Source of the DNA: Mallotus nudiflorus
Taxonomy: Eukaryota > Streptophyta > Magnoliopsida > Malpighiales > Euphorbiaceae
NCBI GenBank assembly: GCA_947683625.1
Contig: CANTUR010000164.1
Span: forward strand, 1,030,501 to 1,094,500
DNA: 64,000 bases
Direction of reading: 5' to 3'
Shown: positions 36,110 to 48,829 of the stretch, piece after piece
How the letters are laid out: each line of letters opens with the position of its first letter
Position numbering within the stretch: position 1 is the stretch's first letter
The notes under the pieces: model-generated
What the model saw: the letters and a program-made list of their open reading frames with translations, nothing else
Databases searched by the model: none
Told to the model about the DNA's origin: nothing
Position numbers and translations under genes: made by a program

Positions 36110-37954
36110 TGTAGGCGGTGGGGTTAAGTGTGCACCCAAATGTTTGATAACCACGACATTGTGTGAGCTCAGGACCCATTAGGAAATACAAGATGGGCTT
36201 AGGGCCCAAAATGGAGATAGAGTTGCCACCCGAATAAAAGTTGGGACACACTATACAACAATTGGATTCCACTGAGGTTCCTAGAAGCCGTCTTTAAAGA
36301 TCGGGTTTGAAAACTAGGTATTAGCTTTTAGAATATTCACCTAATCTTATGGTTAGCCTCCGTATATGTTTTGTATTTTATTACCTTTGATTATTAAATT
36401 ATTTCCTTATTTAATATGGATTGCAATCATTTCCAATTTTATATTTTAATTTAAGTTTTCACATTAGTCCCATTTTCATACTTATAGCCTAACATACATC
36501 ACAAATAAAATAAATAATAATAATTTGCAACCATATATTTCAAATAAATAGGGAAAAGGATTAGGGATTACAATGCTTTGTTCAAAAAATGAAAAATAAA
36601 CAGAAAATAAGCCATATATAAACCAAAGGTAAACTAATTAATTATACAAATAAAATCTCTCAAGAACTAATTAATAGAATAGCTATTTGATGATTAAAAA
36701 TCACCAAATAATTCCTGCAATAAACTCAAATTAGCCCCATCTCACAAAATAATAATATTATCCATAAAATAATTAACATATAATATTCATGGGAAATAGG
36801 AATAACATAAAAAAATAGTCCACCAAAAATCACAATAATATTTATACAATAATATATTAAGCAACATAGTAATCATGCATAAAATCAAGATATATGACAA
36901 GACAACCATAAGAATCATGCAAAATATACAAATGAACATCAAAACACAAAGCAGAATTATGTAGGATCCTGACCAAGCGATGATGCCTCTTCAAAGAGGT
37001 GTTGCCTCCTAACCAAGAGGCTATTTTAAATTGCCTCAACGTGAAGGGGCAATGCCTCTATGAAGAGACGTTGCCTCCTCAACAGAATAGGGATAGACTA
37101 CATTTCTTAACTTCTAAAAAACCTAATATTTATGCAAATAAACTAAGACTGATACAAATATGCAAAGATCAACTACCAATACTTAGTCTTTCATACAATC
37201 ATGCTTCGTATATAACCTTAAATAAGTAATAAAACTCAGGAGAACAAGCAAAAGAGTAACAAATCAAAGGTTTTAATGAAATGAAGAACTTAAAACTTAA
37301 AACAAAGGATTGTCACTGATTTAAATGAAGTTGATGCTCCTAACTAAGCCGTCAGAGCTTGGTTAATTGATTTGAATGCTTTAAATGCAAAAGAGCTTTC
37401 CTCCTTCTCAATAAATCAAGTCTTTTTATCCAAAAGTCCCATCCTTCTTCTTTTCTTTTTTCTTTTTCTTTTTTGTCCTCTGTATTTTTCTTTTTTTTAG
37501 AGACCAAAAGTCCAGTAACAAGCAAAAAAAAAAAACTCTTCCCTCTTATGCCCACACTTTCTCTTTTAAAGCATTTTCCCTTTTTTTTTTTCCTTTTCTT
37601 TGGCATCCAAAGATGCCCCAAATCAGAGGCAGGTGAGTCTCAACTGCTGCCATTAATGGCATTTAATGCTACAAAGGGTGGGTGTAAAGAGGTGTCGCCT
37701 CTTTGATGAGGCGACGCCTCATTGATGCCCATGATGAAGAGGTGACGCCTCCTCAATGCCTGGTGCCTTGGCCAGGTTTAGGCCTTTGGGCCAAAAGGCA
37801 ATAGGCTTGGGCTTTTGAGGCTTAGGCTTGGATTTGGTGTTTTGTGCTTTCAAGTCTATTTTTAGAGAAGTTTTGGGCTTCCCTTGTATTCAAAACTTGT
37901 ACTTTCTCATCATCGAGCTTTCGTTGCTAGCTGATCAAACTAAAGGTGTCCATA
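36110..37954 (-). repeat. 3' LTR of the Tat/Ogre element
   Basis: It aligns throughout with 50,742-52,567: both start T(G/A)TAGG(C/T), then a GGGGTTAAG block, share CAGAAGCCGTC and TTTGATTATTAAATT, and end GGTGTCCATA. It is clearly diverged from the 5' LTR. It carries palindrome clusters at 36,976-37,080 and 37,687-37,760. Confidence 0.9.
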
Positions 37955-37966
37955 GTTTTCCCCCTT
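37955..37966 (-). other. Polypurine tract
   Basis: On the minus strand this reads AAGGGGGAAAAC, directly upstream of the 3' LTR start. It would prime plus-strand DNA synthesis of the retrotransposon. Confidence 0.7.
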
Positions 37967-38333
37967 GGTTTTTTAAAAGACCAAATTTTTGGAAATCAAC
38001 TTTTTGAAAAAGCAACATTCATACAAAAAAGTAAAGGATAAGAATGACATACTTGACCTTCGAGCTTCACTTGGGCTATCAGCCTCTGGAATTCAAACCT
38101 GAGAGGTCAAACTTTTATTTAAAATATAACCGTGATCCTCAAGTTTTCCTGACTCGATCAACCACTCATTATATTTTGGCATGATTCCCAAGTTTTCCTA
38201 GCTCAAAAGTCACTTAGTAAAAAAGATAAAAATGTAACTGTGTTCCTCAAGTTTTCCTGGCCCAATCATTACTCATTATAGTTTATCGTAAAACTCAGGT
38301 TTTCCTAGCCCAAGAGTCACTCAATAAAGGAGA

Positions 38334-38725
38334 ATGCACTTCGAGGATTCAAACCCGACCAGACACCTCTTATGAAGTGCACTTCGGGGATTTAAACCCA
38401 ATTAGACGCTTCTTATATCATGCACTTCGGGAATTTAAACTTGACTAGACACTTCTTCTGTCATGCACTTCAGGGATTCAAACCCAACCATACGCTTCTT
38501 ATGTCATGCACTTTGGAGATTTAAATCCAACCAGACACTTCTTATGTCATGTACTTTGGGAATTTAAGCCCGAAAATATGCTTCTTTTGCCGTGCACTTC
38601 GGGAATTCAAACTCGACCAAACGCTTCTTCTGCCATGCACTTCAGGGATTCAATCCTGACCGAATGCTTTTCTGCCATGCACTTTAGGGATTCAAATTTA
38701 ACTAGATGCTTCTTCTTATTGATGC
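38334..38725. repeat. Minisatellite, about 44-bp unit, about nine copies
   Basis: Repeats of the form TGCACTTCGGG-ATT(C/T)AAAC followed by CCGACCAGACGCTTCTT and a TGTCA or TGCCA spacer run head to tail, with substitutions and small indels between units. It sits next to the 3' LTR, where Tat/Ogre elements often carry tandem repeats. Confidence 0.9.
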
Positions 38726-39333
38726 TTTGATAAGAATATCTTCAATTCTCAAACATCGATTTCAGGGTACACCCGAGAAGTGAAATAAAATTTTTCGTTC
38801 CCTTTTTTTTTTGCTCCGCTAGGGAGTATATTCCTAATGGGCCTTTATGTTCTTTTCATCAAATGGGCTTCACCCTCTTCCTTTCTTTTCTTTTTAACTA
38901 GTCTTCCTCTTTCACCCTCCTGCTTTGACATATAAATTCCTTTTCCCCTTTCAAGGTCACTTTCACTTTTACTTTCAAGTTCTCTTTTTTCTTTCCTTTC
39001 TTTTCTTTCACTCTTCAAATCCTTTATAGTTATGGACACTATATGGACCCCGTTAACTTGTATAAGATCTAGTGACTCCTTTGGTACACCCCCTATATAG
39101 TTTTAGGCTTAGCATTGGAGATGAGATCTCTCTTTTTGCAGACGTGCAATCCCATATCTACAGATTAGCTATAGGATAGGTTAGTACTCGATCTCTTTGA
39201 TTTTTCTTCCAAATAATATTAAATAATATTGAATTACTATTCATATATGCATTTTTATCATTTTAATCAAAAGAAATTTGATTTAATTGAATGAAATTAC
39301 AAAAATTAAATCATTGTGTTAGATCACCGACAT

Positions 39334-39515
39334 AAAGAGGTGTTGCCTCTTTGATGGGGCGATCGCCTCTTTGATTAGGCGATCGCTTCATCACAAAGAG
39401 GTGGTCATCTCTTCATTCTATGTGCTTACAGAGAGGTAATCACCTCTTTATTAAGAGGAAATGCCTCTTTAATAGGGTGATCGCCTCTAGTTTAGAGGCA
39501 TTTGCCTCATTGATA
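39334..39515. repeat. GAGGCG/CGCCTC palindrome cluster upstream of antisense gene 1
   Basis: Within 180 bases there are at least six imperfect inverted repeats of the type AGAGG(C/T)G-N-(C/T)GCCTCT, including GGGCGATCGCCTC and GTGATCGCCTC. The cluster ends about 70 bases before the first possible start of the antisense PMD-like gene. Each unit could fold as a short stem-loop. Confidence 0.85.
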
Positions 39516-39587
39516 GAATTTTGGAGAAAAAATGGATTTATTCACATAAAATAATAATTCAACTCCCTGTTTTGTTCCTATAGCTCA

Positions 39588-41704
39588 ATGTCCACACCCT
39601 CAAGTGTGCTAAGAACTTCAATAGTGCCTGCATCTAGTATGATGAGCACATGGATACGCTGAAGACTCTTATCCATGATACCAGATTTTTTGATTTCATT
39701 CTCGCACTTTCGACATAGTATGGGCATATAGACTACTAGCCTTTACATGATCTAATAAAGAGATGGTTCGACACTACTCACACATTTCATCTTCCTTTCA
39801 GGGAGTTTACACTTGATTTAATTGCTTTTGCTGCTATCACTAGCATTACTTGTGCAAGGGATTCTATTCCTCTTGATGCAATTCTCCATTGCCTGTCTCC
39901 TGACTGTCTCACTTTTATTAAGCGTCTACTTGGCATGGTCTCAGATATGAGGGGGACATACATAGTGAAGCTCGATTCCATCAAGAGCTTCTATACCCAT
40001 GCTAGAGTTGAGGCAGCTACCATACCTCGTTAGATTGATCAAGTAGTGTGCACATTCTTGGTTTACTTCTTGGGCATCACTCTATTTGTAGACACTACTA
40101 GTTCCATAGACCTGAGCTTCCTTATGCCCTTAAGAGATTTAGATCTAGTGGCTTCATACAATTGGGGTAGTTGTGCTCTAGCCTATCTATACAGGAGTAT
40201 AAATGAGTTGGTGCATGGAGCCAAAAGGCTTTTTGGTTTTTGGCATGCCATTCTGGTACTTCCCTCCTCTTTTATTATTAAGTTCCATCTTAAATATTAT
40301 TATCATGATTTATTAATAGTTCTTCCTTTCTCTTATAGGATTGGGCTATAAAGCTAGAGCTGATTATAGGGATCACTCGTGTTATCGACACTCCTTTTCC
40401 TGCTATGGCAAAATGAGGCCCTAGTCATGCTTGGAGGAGGCCAGTTGCTCGTGTGCATATTCATCATGAGCGAATGAACACTCTCACACATAATGAGGTA
40501 GGTACTTACAAACATTATTGTAATTAGTAACACATTTGTTAATCATTCACTTACCGGCTTATTTTCACAGTTGTGCCTTGATTTGTGGGGTCTCCAAGCT
40601 GGATGGTCTCAGGCCATGGTCTGCTTGATTCCACTATCCCAGAGGAGGGTACTGCTCCAAGGGCCTGATTATAAAGTTTGGTACCTCAGCGAGAGAGTAC
40701 ACCAATGGCGGATGGGTGCTCGAGTAAGATGGCCACCCCTCACTCCTCCCTAATATGGGCATATGAGTTAGATGGAGATAAGCTCAATCAGGCTCTGGCG
40801 AGAGATGATGATGTGAATTATTATGAGAGGAGGAAGTCTTGATACATGGATTTCACACGAGCTTATCTCATATAGAGGGTGCCTCTACTTGCACCTGCAC
40901 CTCAAGTAGGCATGCAATTCTATTAAACATATATTTCACATTCATGCTTATGGATACTATTTTCTGACTTAATTTTTATTCTTAGGTGTCAGCTAGTGCA
41001 CCAACCCCTCGTTCTAGGCCTATAGCACAAGAGAGGCCTCATTAGCATCCCCTTATTGTGCTTAGAGGTAAGGGTACTTCCTCTGGTGTGCCACCTATTA
41101 GGGAGCCTTCTAGCTTTAGATCTTAGATGATAGCTGGTAGGCTTGTTGCCACTCCTAACTTGCTAACCCATTACTAGGTGCCTTTGGGCAAGCTCTCTCA
41201 TCAATTCTTAAAGCTAGATAGGAGTTTGGAGCTCGAGTTTTTATTGGAGACTACTATACATGTGAGTTCCCTTCTTTTAAAGTCTTGTTCTAAAATTTGA
41301 CTTAACATATAATTAATTCTAATAATATATTGATTGTGTAGATACCTCGAGATCAGGGAGAGTATATGTATAGGGTGATTGAGGCCTATAAGGACTTTCT
41401 GATGCAGATGACATAACAATGAAAGGTAACAACTATGCCTGACTTTTATATGTATGCATGCTCTCATGATTTCTAACCTCTTGTTTCATTTTGACAAGAT
41501 CGAGATGAGGCTAGTCAGGCTAAAATTACTGCTCTTGAGTGTCAGTTTATTGCTCTCCAAGTTAAGGGTGATGAGGAGGAGGATGACACAAGTGATAATG
41601 AGGAGGAGGATGACACGAGTGATGATAAGGAGGTGGAGGCAGCTGATGAGCATGCAGAGGATGACAGTGATGATAATGGAGTTGACCCTGGAGATAAAGA
41701 GTAG
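39588..41704 (+). pseudogene. Antisense plant mobile domain (PMD)-like gene, six exons
   Basis: Read opposite to gag-pol, the translation matches the plant mobile domain found in MAIN/MAIL-like proteins. Motifs include HTFHLPFREFTLDLIA, the segment WGSCALAYLYRSI followed by HGAKRLFGF, an LQGPDYKVWYL stretch, and an acidic tail rich in Asp and Glu (about 41,570-41,704). Five small canonical GT-AG introns are inferred: 40,256-40,339, 40,498-40,570, 40,906-40,985, 41,262-41,341 and 41,426-41,498. Splicing removes in-frame interruptions and joins conserved parts. Several stops remain (for example after ALST and after TIPR), so this copy is dead. The start is uncertain because of a frameshift near 39,640. 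PMD proteins act in gene silencing or genome maintenance in plants. Tat elements are known to carry antisense ORFs of this type. Confidence 0.75.
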
Positions 41705-41964
41705 AGGGATACCCTAAAGGTCTTCTAGCATAGGATCATTTTGATTGGAGACATTTTTACTGTCTTGCACTGTTGATGTGTTACTATCTGGATTAACTTT
41801 TTCTTTATCATTTTCATATTTTACACTTTATGAATGATGCATATTTAAAATCAAATTTTGAATCAATCGAGGAACATTTTTTACTATTAAAATACTATTC
41901 TCCTAAATTTACATGTACTAAATAACCATTTTGCAATAACACAAGGATGTGATTTAACTGTTGG

Positions 41965-42052
41965 AGAGGCGTCACCTCTTTATAAATAGGCGACAGGGAA
42001 TCACCTCAGGACAAAGAGACGCTGCCCAATCATAGAGGCGAATGCCTCTATG
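41965..42052. repeat. GAGGCG/CGCCTC palindrome cluster upstream of antisense gene 2
   Basis: It contains GAGAGGCGTCACCTCTTTAT, GGCGACAGGGAATCACCTC and AGAGGCGAATGCCTCT. It ends just before the TATA box of the second antisense gene, the same arrangement as at 39,334-39,515. Confidence 0.85.
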
Positions 42053-42068
42053 CTAGTATCCTACAGCT

Positions 42069-42077
42069 ATTTAAATC
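42069..42077 (+). promoter_or_regulatory. TATA box of antisense gene 2
   Basis: TATTTAAAT lies 87 bases upstream of the ATG at 42,164. It is followed by a TC-rich leader (CTCTTCTTC, then TCTCTCTCTC) typical of plant 5' UTRs. Confidence 0.55.
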
Positions 42078-42163
42078 CCTAGCTCTTCTTCAAAATCCCT
42101 AATTTCTCATTCACATAAATTCTCTTCATTCTCTCTCTCTAGACAGTATCCTAACCTCTCAAC

Positions 42164-43395
42164 ATGACTGAAAGAAGCTTGAAACAACTACAGTCGATTT
42201 TGAAAAGCCTGGATGGTGAATCATGGGCTAGATTAGAGCCATTTCATATGTCCATTTTCTAATCTTTGAATGCTAGGAAGATTAAATTCCCATTTCTCCA
42301 TTTTCTTACTCAATTATAGGATCCTCAGAAACATGTCTTCAGATTTAACACAGTAGAGTTATGCCCCATGCCAGAGGAATTCGAAGCTATATTGGGTTCT
42401 CAGATGGATTTTTCTTGTCTTATTGTAATGCCTTTGGTTAAAATCCCAGATTTACACTCTATCCAATACCAAATGGCTAGGCTATTCAACCTTTCCCCTT
42501 AGTCTTCTCTTCACCATATCTTTGGTAATAAGGTTCTAATGAGCTCTTTTCTTAAAGTTGTCAAAACTGTAGATAGCAACGAGGTTTATTAGCCTTGGAT
42601 GATTGTTCTTTGCCTATATGCTCAATTTTTACTGGTTTCCCCTTCTAGCAACTGTGACCCAAAGATTATTCATATTCTGGACCAAGTGGAAGCGAGCCTC
42701 AATCCTTTCCCTCTTATCTAAGTAAAGACTATCATTGGGGTTAACTACTTCTCTGAAACTAGGCAATTCTCAGGGAGTCCCCTTCTACTGGAGGTAAGCT
42801 TCTTTTCTCTTTCCATTTACTGCTTCTTGTCATTTTCACCTATTCATTCTTCCTACAGGCATAGTTTCACGAAAAGTTGAGGTTGCTCGAACCTCTGAGA
42901 GACATTGCACATTATAAGGCCAAACACTACCGTACCAAGAGACTTCATCCTATTCCAAAGGATATTCAAAGCTGGTTGTCTACATTCCCTGACACTCTGA
43001 TTTAATGTATGTGCCCATGGTGGAAGTTGCAGCATGTGACCATTCGATCTTATACCTACTGCGTTCCACTAGCTAGTCTCCACTTTGCCACTTTCTATAA
43101 TCCCGCTTGGCTTTACAGACAATATGGGCAAAAATAATTGATCATGGATCTAGTGCATGAATTTAAGCCAGGGCCCCTTTCTCAGAACTTTCTAGACAAC
43201 CTGGTCACTACTTGGCCTCGCAGATTCATTTAAAGGTTCATCGACTACGATGGATATCAGTCCACTGATGACCAGTACAAGGCATGGATCCAGTTATAGT
43301 AGACGGAGAAGGATGAATTTATAAGAATCAAAATAATAAGGACATTATAGGCATCGAGTGCCCAAAGTGTTCAAAAGAAAAGCAAGCATAATTAG
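42164..43395 (+). pseudogene. Antisense DUF7745-like (PMD-related) gene, two exons
   Basis: The ATG at 42,164 opens MTERSLKQLQSILKSLDGES. It continues with FHFLTQL, a stop (TAG at 42,317-42,319), then DPQKHVFRF and ELCPMPEEFEAILGSQ. This order matches the N-terminal part of plant DUF7745 proteins, which carry Trp at that stop. A canonical intron (42,794-42,858) separates it from exon 2 with FHEKLRLLEPLRDIAHY, then WWKLQHVT and LASLHFATFYNPAWLYRQYG. Several in-frame TAG and TAA codons show it is not functional. It is distinct from the PMD gene at 39,588-41,704 and has its own TATA box and leader. The end is approximate. Confidence 0.7.
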
Positions 43396-43949
43396 TTTAT
43401 GAAATTTAGTCTTTATTTGCTTTTTGTTGGATGGAATTTCCTTTCTAGTTAAACAATGTGTAATAAGCATTTAATGCAATATTCAACAATAATAAAGGTA
43501 ATCCATTCCATTTAATTTTAACACAAAGTGACTATACATCTTGCTTCTTATATATATCTCTTGTCGTTAATTGGCTTGCCCTTGTAATTTCTCTCTCTCT
43601 CTCTCCTTTTATATGTCCTTTACTTTTTCCTGGATCACCCTTTCAGGTTTTCAATCCAACAAGAATTTTTTATTTTTTTATTTTTTCTATCTCTAACTTT
43701 TACCTAGGCAACCTCTTTTGAGATTTTCTCTATAGCGAGACTTTATAAGAAGTATTTCTTAAGCTTATCTAGGTTAATGGACTCTCTAAACTCATTCCCT
43801 TCCAAATCTGACAGAATAGCAGTGCCTTTGGAAAATAGCTTCTTCACTTGATACAGACCTTCCTAATTTGGCTTGAACTTTCCCTATGAATCCATCATAA
43901 TAGGCCTAGTGAATTTTAATATGAAGTTACCCTCTTTGATTTTGCCTAG

Positions 43950-46900
43950 CTTAATCTTTTTGTTATAAGCTTAGGCTATCCTTTTATGGTACAACTGAGA
44001 GTGATACATGACTTTCATTCTCTTTTCAACTAGCAAAGTTAGCTGTGCCAATCAGATTTTAACCCATTGATGCTTAGGGATTTTAGATTCCAAGAGAACC
44101 TTTAATGATTGAATCTCAACCTCAACTGGCAACATAGTCTTAGACCTATACACTAAAGAATACGAAGTAACTCCCGTTGATGTTCTAGCAGTGGTCCTAT
44201 ATCCCCATAATGCAAACTGTAGGTAGCTTGCCCAATCCTTGTAGTTCTCCAGTATCTTGGCTAGGATCCTCTTCACATTCTTATTCATTACTTCCACCAC
44301 TCTATTCCCTTGTGGTCTGTAAGAAGAGGATCTATGATGTTCAATCTTATATTCCTCTAACAAAGTGGTTGTTTCTACCCTAAAATGAATAACATTATCG
44401 GTGATGATGTGATGAGGTAACTCGTATCTGTAAATTATATTCTTTTCTATGAACCTTGCCATCTGTTTAGCTCCAATAGTCATGAACGATTTTTCTCAGA
44501 CCCACTTAGAGAAGTAATCGATTGCTACTATAATATAATGATGACAGTTAGATGCGTTCGGCCTTATCTCTTTGATGATATCAATTCCCTAGACTACGAA
44601 TGTCAAAGGAGAGGTCAATCCTTGAAGTTTCATAGAAGGCAAATGGCTTACATCACCATACACTTAGCAGTTATGGCATTTCTTTACATATTTCACACAA
44701 TCTACCTCCATAGTCAACAATAATTACCCTTAATGAGTTATTTTCTTAGTGAGGGTCCATATACACCCTTGTGAACTACTTCCATAATTTTTCGTGCCTC
44801 ATCCTTATCAACACATCTTAAATGTACTCTAGTTGGAATCCTCTTATATAACATCCTGTTATAGCTGATGAATTATTGAAATAGGATCCTCAGTGACATT
44901 CTTTCTTTTCTATTGGCATTATCAGGGAATTTTCCTATCTTAAGATATTGTTGTAGATCATGAAACCAAGGCTTCTTTGTGGGTTTGATCGGCATTATTT
45001 TGATCTCTTCATAATAGGGAGTCTAGAACTTTATTAGAATAAGGGACTTAATTTCTACTTGCTTTCCTCCTTCCCATATTGAAGCTAGAGTAGCCAAAGC
45101 ATCTGCCATCTGATTCTCTTCTCGCGGTAAGTGCACAAATCTACATTGGGTGAAAGAGAATAAAATTATGGCCAAATAGTCCCAGTATAGTCTCAGCCTA
45201 TCTTTTCTCACCTCCCATTTATTAAAGATCTATTTCACTACCAACATCAAGTCTCCGTATACTGTGACATCTTCTACCCTCACATTCTTGAGTGCTTCTA
45301 AACCAAAGATGTAGGCTTTATATTCAGATTGATTGTTGGTGACTTCAAATTCCAATCGCTTCGCCATTAGAATCATTTCTCCTTCTAGCAAGACTAGAAT
45401 TACACCAATACTTGCTCCTCTATTATTGACTGCTCCATTAAAATACATTTTCCATATCTGTATCTCTATTGCCTCTATATGTTCATCTAAAAATTCCAAC
45501 TCCCATTATTGTCGATCATTCATTGGATTCTGAGTTGAGAAGTTCGCTATAGGTCTCCCTTTTATCACCTTCTTTACCATATAGTCTATGTCAAATTCGG
45601 TAAGCAGGGCCAACCATCTGGTTAATTTCCCTGGAAGTGACAGAGTCTGCTGGAGATATCTGAGAGGATTGTGCTTAGAGACCGCTTGGATTCTATAAGA
45701 CTTGAAGTAATGTCGAAGCTTCTCTATCACCTAAATTACGGCTAAGCAAGTTCTTTCTATTATACTGTAATTAGCTTTATAGGGTAGAAGCTTCTTACTC
45801 AGATAATACACAATATGCTCAATCCTTCCTTCTCTCTCCTAAGCTAGCATTGCGCTAATCACATCCTTCTCTATTGCTCGATAAAGAATTAAAGGCTTAC
45901 CCAGCCTCGGCGGATGCAAGACTGGAGGATTCATCAAATAATTTTTAATAGTTTCAAAACCTTCCTGACATTTGTCATCCCAGATGACTGGCTTATTCTT
46001 CTTTAAGAGCTTAAAGATTGGCTCACAGATGGTAGTAATCTTAGCAATGAACCTACTGATGTATTGCAACCATCCAATGAAACCTCTGACCTCTTTTTCA
46101 TTTTTTGGTTTAGGCATTTCTCTTATTGCTCTCACTTTATCCGGATCCACCTCTATGCCTCTCTGACTAATAATATGCCCTAGCAGTTTTCTAGACGTTA
46201 CCCCAAAAACACATTTTTTCAAATTTAGCCTAAGGTTATACTTTTCAGCTCTTGCCAGGAACTTGTCTAAAGCCTCAAAATTCCTTTCTCTAGTTGGAGA
46301 TTTGACCAACATGTCATCCATGTACACTTCTATCTCTTTATGGACCATATTATGTAGCAATATGGTGGTCATCCTTTGATAAGTAGCTCCTACATTTTTT
46401 AACCCGAACAACATGACTATATAATAATAAACACCTCATTCACTGGTGAAAGAAGTCTTTAGCTTTTCAATCATTGCCATCATAATCTAGTTATATCCTG
46501 AGAAGCCATCCATAAAGGAATATATAGCACTTGAAGCTGCACTATCGACTAAAGTGTCAATATGCGACAAGGGAAAATCATTTTTTGGACAAGCTTTGTT
46601 CAGATCCCGATAGTTCATGCACATCTTGAATTTCCCATCCTTCTTAGGAATTGGAACTATATTGGCTAGCCACTAGGTGTCATCCACCACTTCTAAGAAC
46701 TTTGCTTTTAATTGTTTCTCCACTTCTTTTTTTATTAAGAGAGCCCATTTTAGTTTTAATCTCTTCTTTTTTTGTTTATCGATGTGACATAAGAATACGT
46801 GGGGATTCTGTGTTCTATAATTTCTCTATCAATCCTAGGTGTATCTTCATAGCCCTAAGCAAATACTTTCTATCTTCTTTTCAGTGTTTCTTTCATTTTT

Positions 46901-48170
46901 TCTCTCTCATTAACGGTTAAGTCAGAAGTAATAAGTATATTTTTAGGGTTATCACATGTGCCTAAGTTAAATGATTTAGTTTGCACTGAATTAATGTCAA
47001 ACATATGTATGAAATGATCATCACAAAAAGAATAACCATTAGGAAAAACATCTAATAAATAAGCAAATTCAGACCTTATCGCATTAACTTTAGAAAAGAA
47101 AATGTCATTAGTTTTAAACAAATTAGAAAAAGAAATGTCAAGGTCATCATAGAAAACATCCATAATGGAATCAAGAATATAGGATTCAAAGTTGAATTCC
47201 TTTTCTCAATCAGCTCCATTGCAGGAGTGTCCTCTTTAGTACCAGTTCCTCCACTTTCAGCTCTTCAACAGCAACTGCATTAATCCCAATCATATGTTCA
47301 GTGAAAATTTCTCAGTAATTATGAAAGGCTCAGGAGCTCCTCTGTAGGGATAGTTAGCACCTTCCTCTATGAATGTTTCCTATAGCATCTTCTTCTTCAG
47401 TTTAGCTTTTACTCTATTCTTTCTAGACTTTCCCTCAACTTTTTCCTCTTCATCAGACTCATATGCTTCTAGATACCCTACCCCGTGCTTCAAGATCAGC
47501 ATTTTAGGTTTAATAAACTCAGGTGGGCCCTATTGATTCTTCCTCATTCCCATTCTAGGCATAAAGTTCATGCTCTTCATCATACTCATAATTCTCAGAT
47601 TTAGCTCATCTTCATAAACCATGCAAACCTCAAAACTTGAACTGACCGAAATTTCACTAGGAGTTAACTTTAAAGTAGCTACAACAACTTCGATTTCTAT
47701 CGTGATAGTGACTACCCTTCCCTCATGTGAAAATTTAATCTTCTGATGGATAGTAGATGACACTCCCCCTCGAGGATAAAACCATGGCCTCCCTAGAAGG
47801 ATGGCAAAGGTGACTAAAATATTAATGACATGCAAGTTAATACAAACTTTAATAAGTCTAGTCTTGACCAAAGCTCTGAAAGTTCCATCAACTAGCTTTT
47901 TCATATCATCATAAGCCTTGATGACCATATTAGAAGGCTTTAGATCAGTTACCGTTAGTTCCAACTTTAGCAAGATCTTTAAAGGGCACACATTAATGGT
48001 GGACCCATTATCAACCATAACACAACATGTCAATTTCCCTTTTACTTCAGCCTTAATGAACAAGGCTTTATTGTGGTCTCTGCCTTCCAAGGATAGGTCA
48101 TCATTTGTAAAAATAATTCCTCTCAGAGGGCTTTTAGTCAGTGAATCCACCAGTTGTTATGGAGTATAGG
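43950..48170 (-). pseudogene. Tat/Ogre pol: protease, RT, RNase H, second RNase H, integrase
   Basis: Reading leftward. Protease (48,150-47,530) has VMVDNGSTINV where the active site should be DSG or DTG, and LLGRPW. RT follows (about 46,680-45,839), with PIPKKDGKFKMCMNYRDLNK, a GYN-stop where GYNQ is universal (TAG at 46,487-46,489) and an intact VYMDDML. The RT-linked RNase H is at 45,730-45,506. A second, archaeal-type RNase H (45,499-45,023; FNGAVNNRGASIGVIL, NNQSEYKAY) is a Tat hallmark. Integrase (about 44,700-44,052) has GIDII, HIITDN and the final Glu in RVVEVMNKN. Many stops and frameshifts are present. Confidence 0.85.
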
Positions 48171-48829
48171 TTGAGGGGATCTTCTTATGATTAAGGGCCA
48201 TAACCAGTGCTTTTTAATGGGCTCGAGAGTTCATAAGAAACTCCCAAACACTGGCAAGAGTTTTCTTATCTCTTTTGGTCTTAATAGCTTCCTCACCTTT
48301 CTCATCTTTCTTTGGTTCTTCTTTTGAATCGACTTTCTCTTTTTCTAGTTTAGCATCTTTCACTTCCTCCCTCTTCTCAAGCTTCTTAACTAATTGGGTT
48401 GTCTTTCATTCATTATTTTTTCATAGATCAATTGCTTCCCCTCCTTCATCATCGAAACTCCAAATGTTTAGAACATTTACATGAAGCTCTACAGATTGCT
48501 AGTTCTAGTCTTTTAGTTATGGTTTTAGTGGTGTGGGTATGGCATCAATGAAGGTATTAATGACTTGTTCCTTCATTAAGCCGGTATCGATCATCAAGAT
48601 ACATGGATTTGGTAGAGGTACATTTCAGTAGTTAGGTAGAGGGTTATTTTGGGAGTTTGGTTTTCTGGTTTTAAGGTCAGTTAACTTGCTTGAATCAATT
48701 AAATCTTGAACCTCATGCTTTAGGCAGGTGCAACTGTCAGTGTTGTGTCTAATGTTTTAGTGGTATTTACGATATAATTTCAGGTGGGCATTTGGAAAAG
48801 AAGGTCTTTGAGGTAAAGGTCGCAATAGA

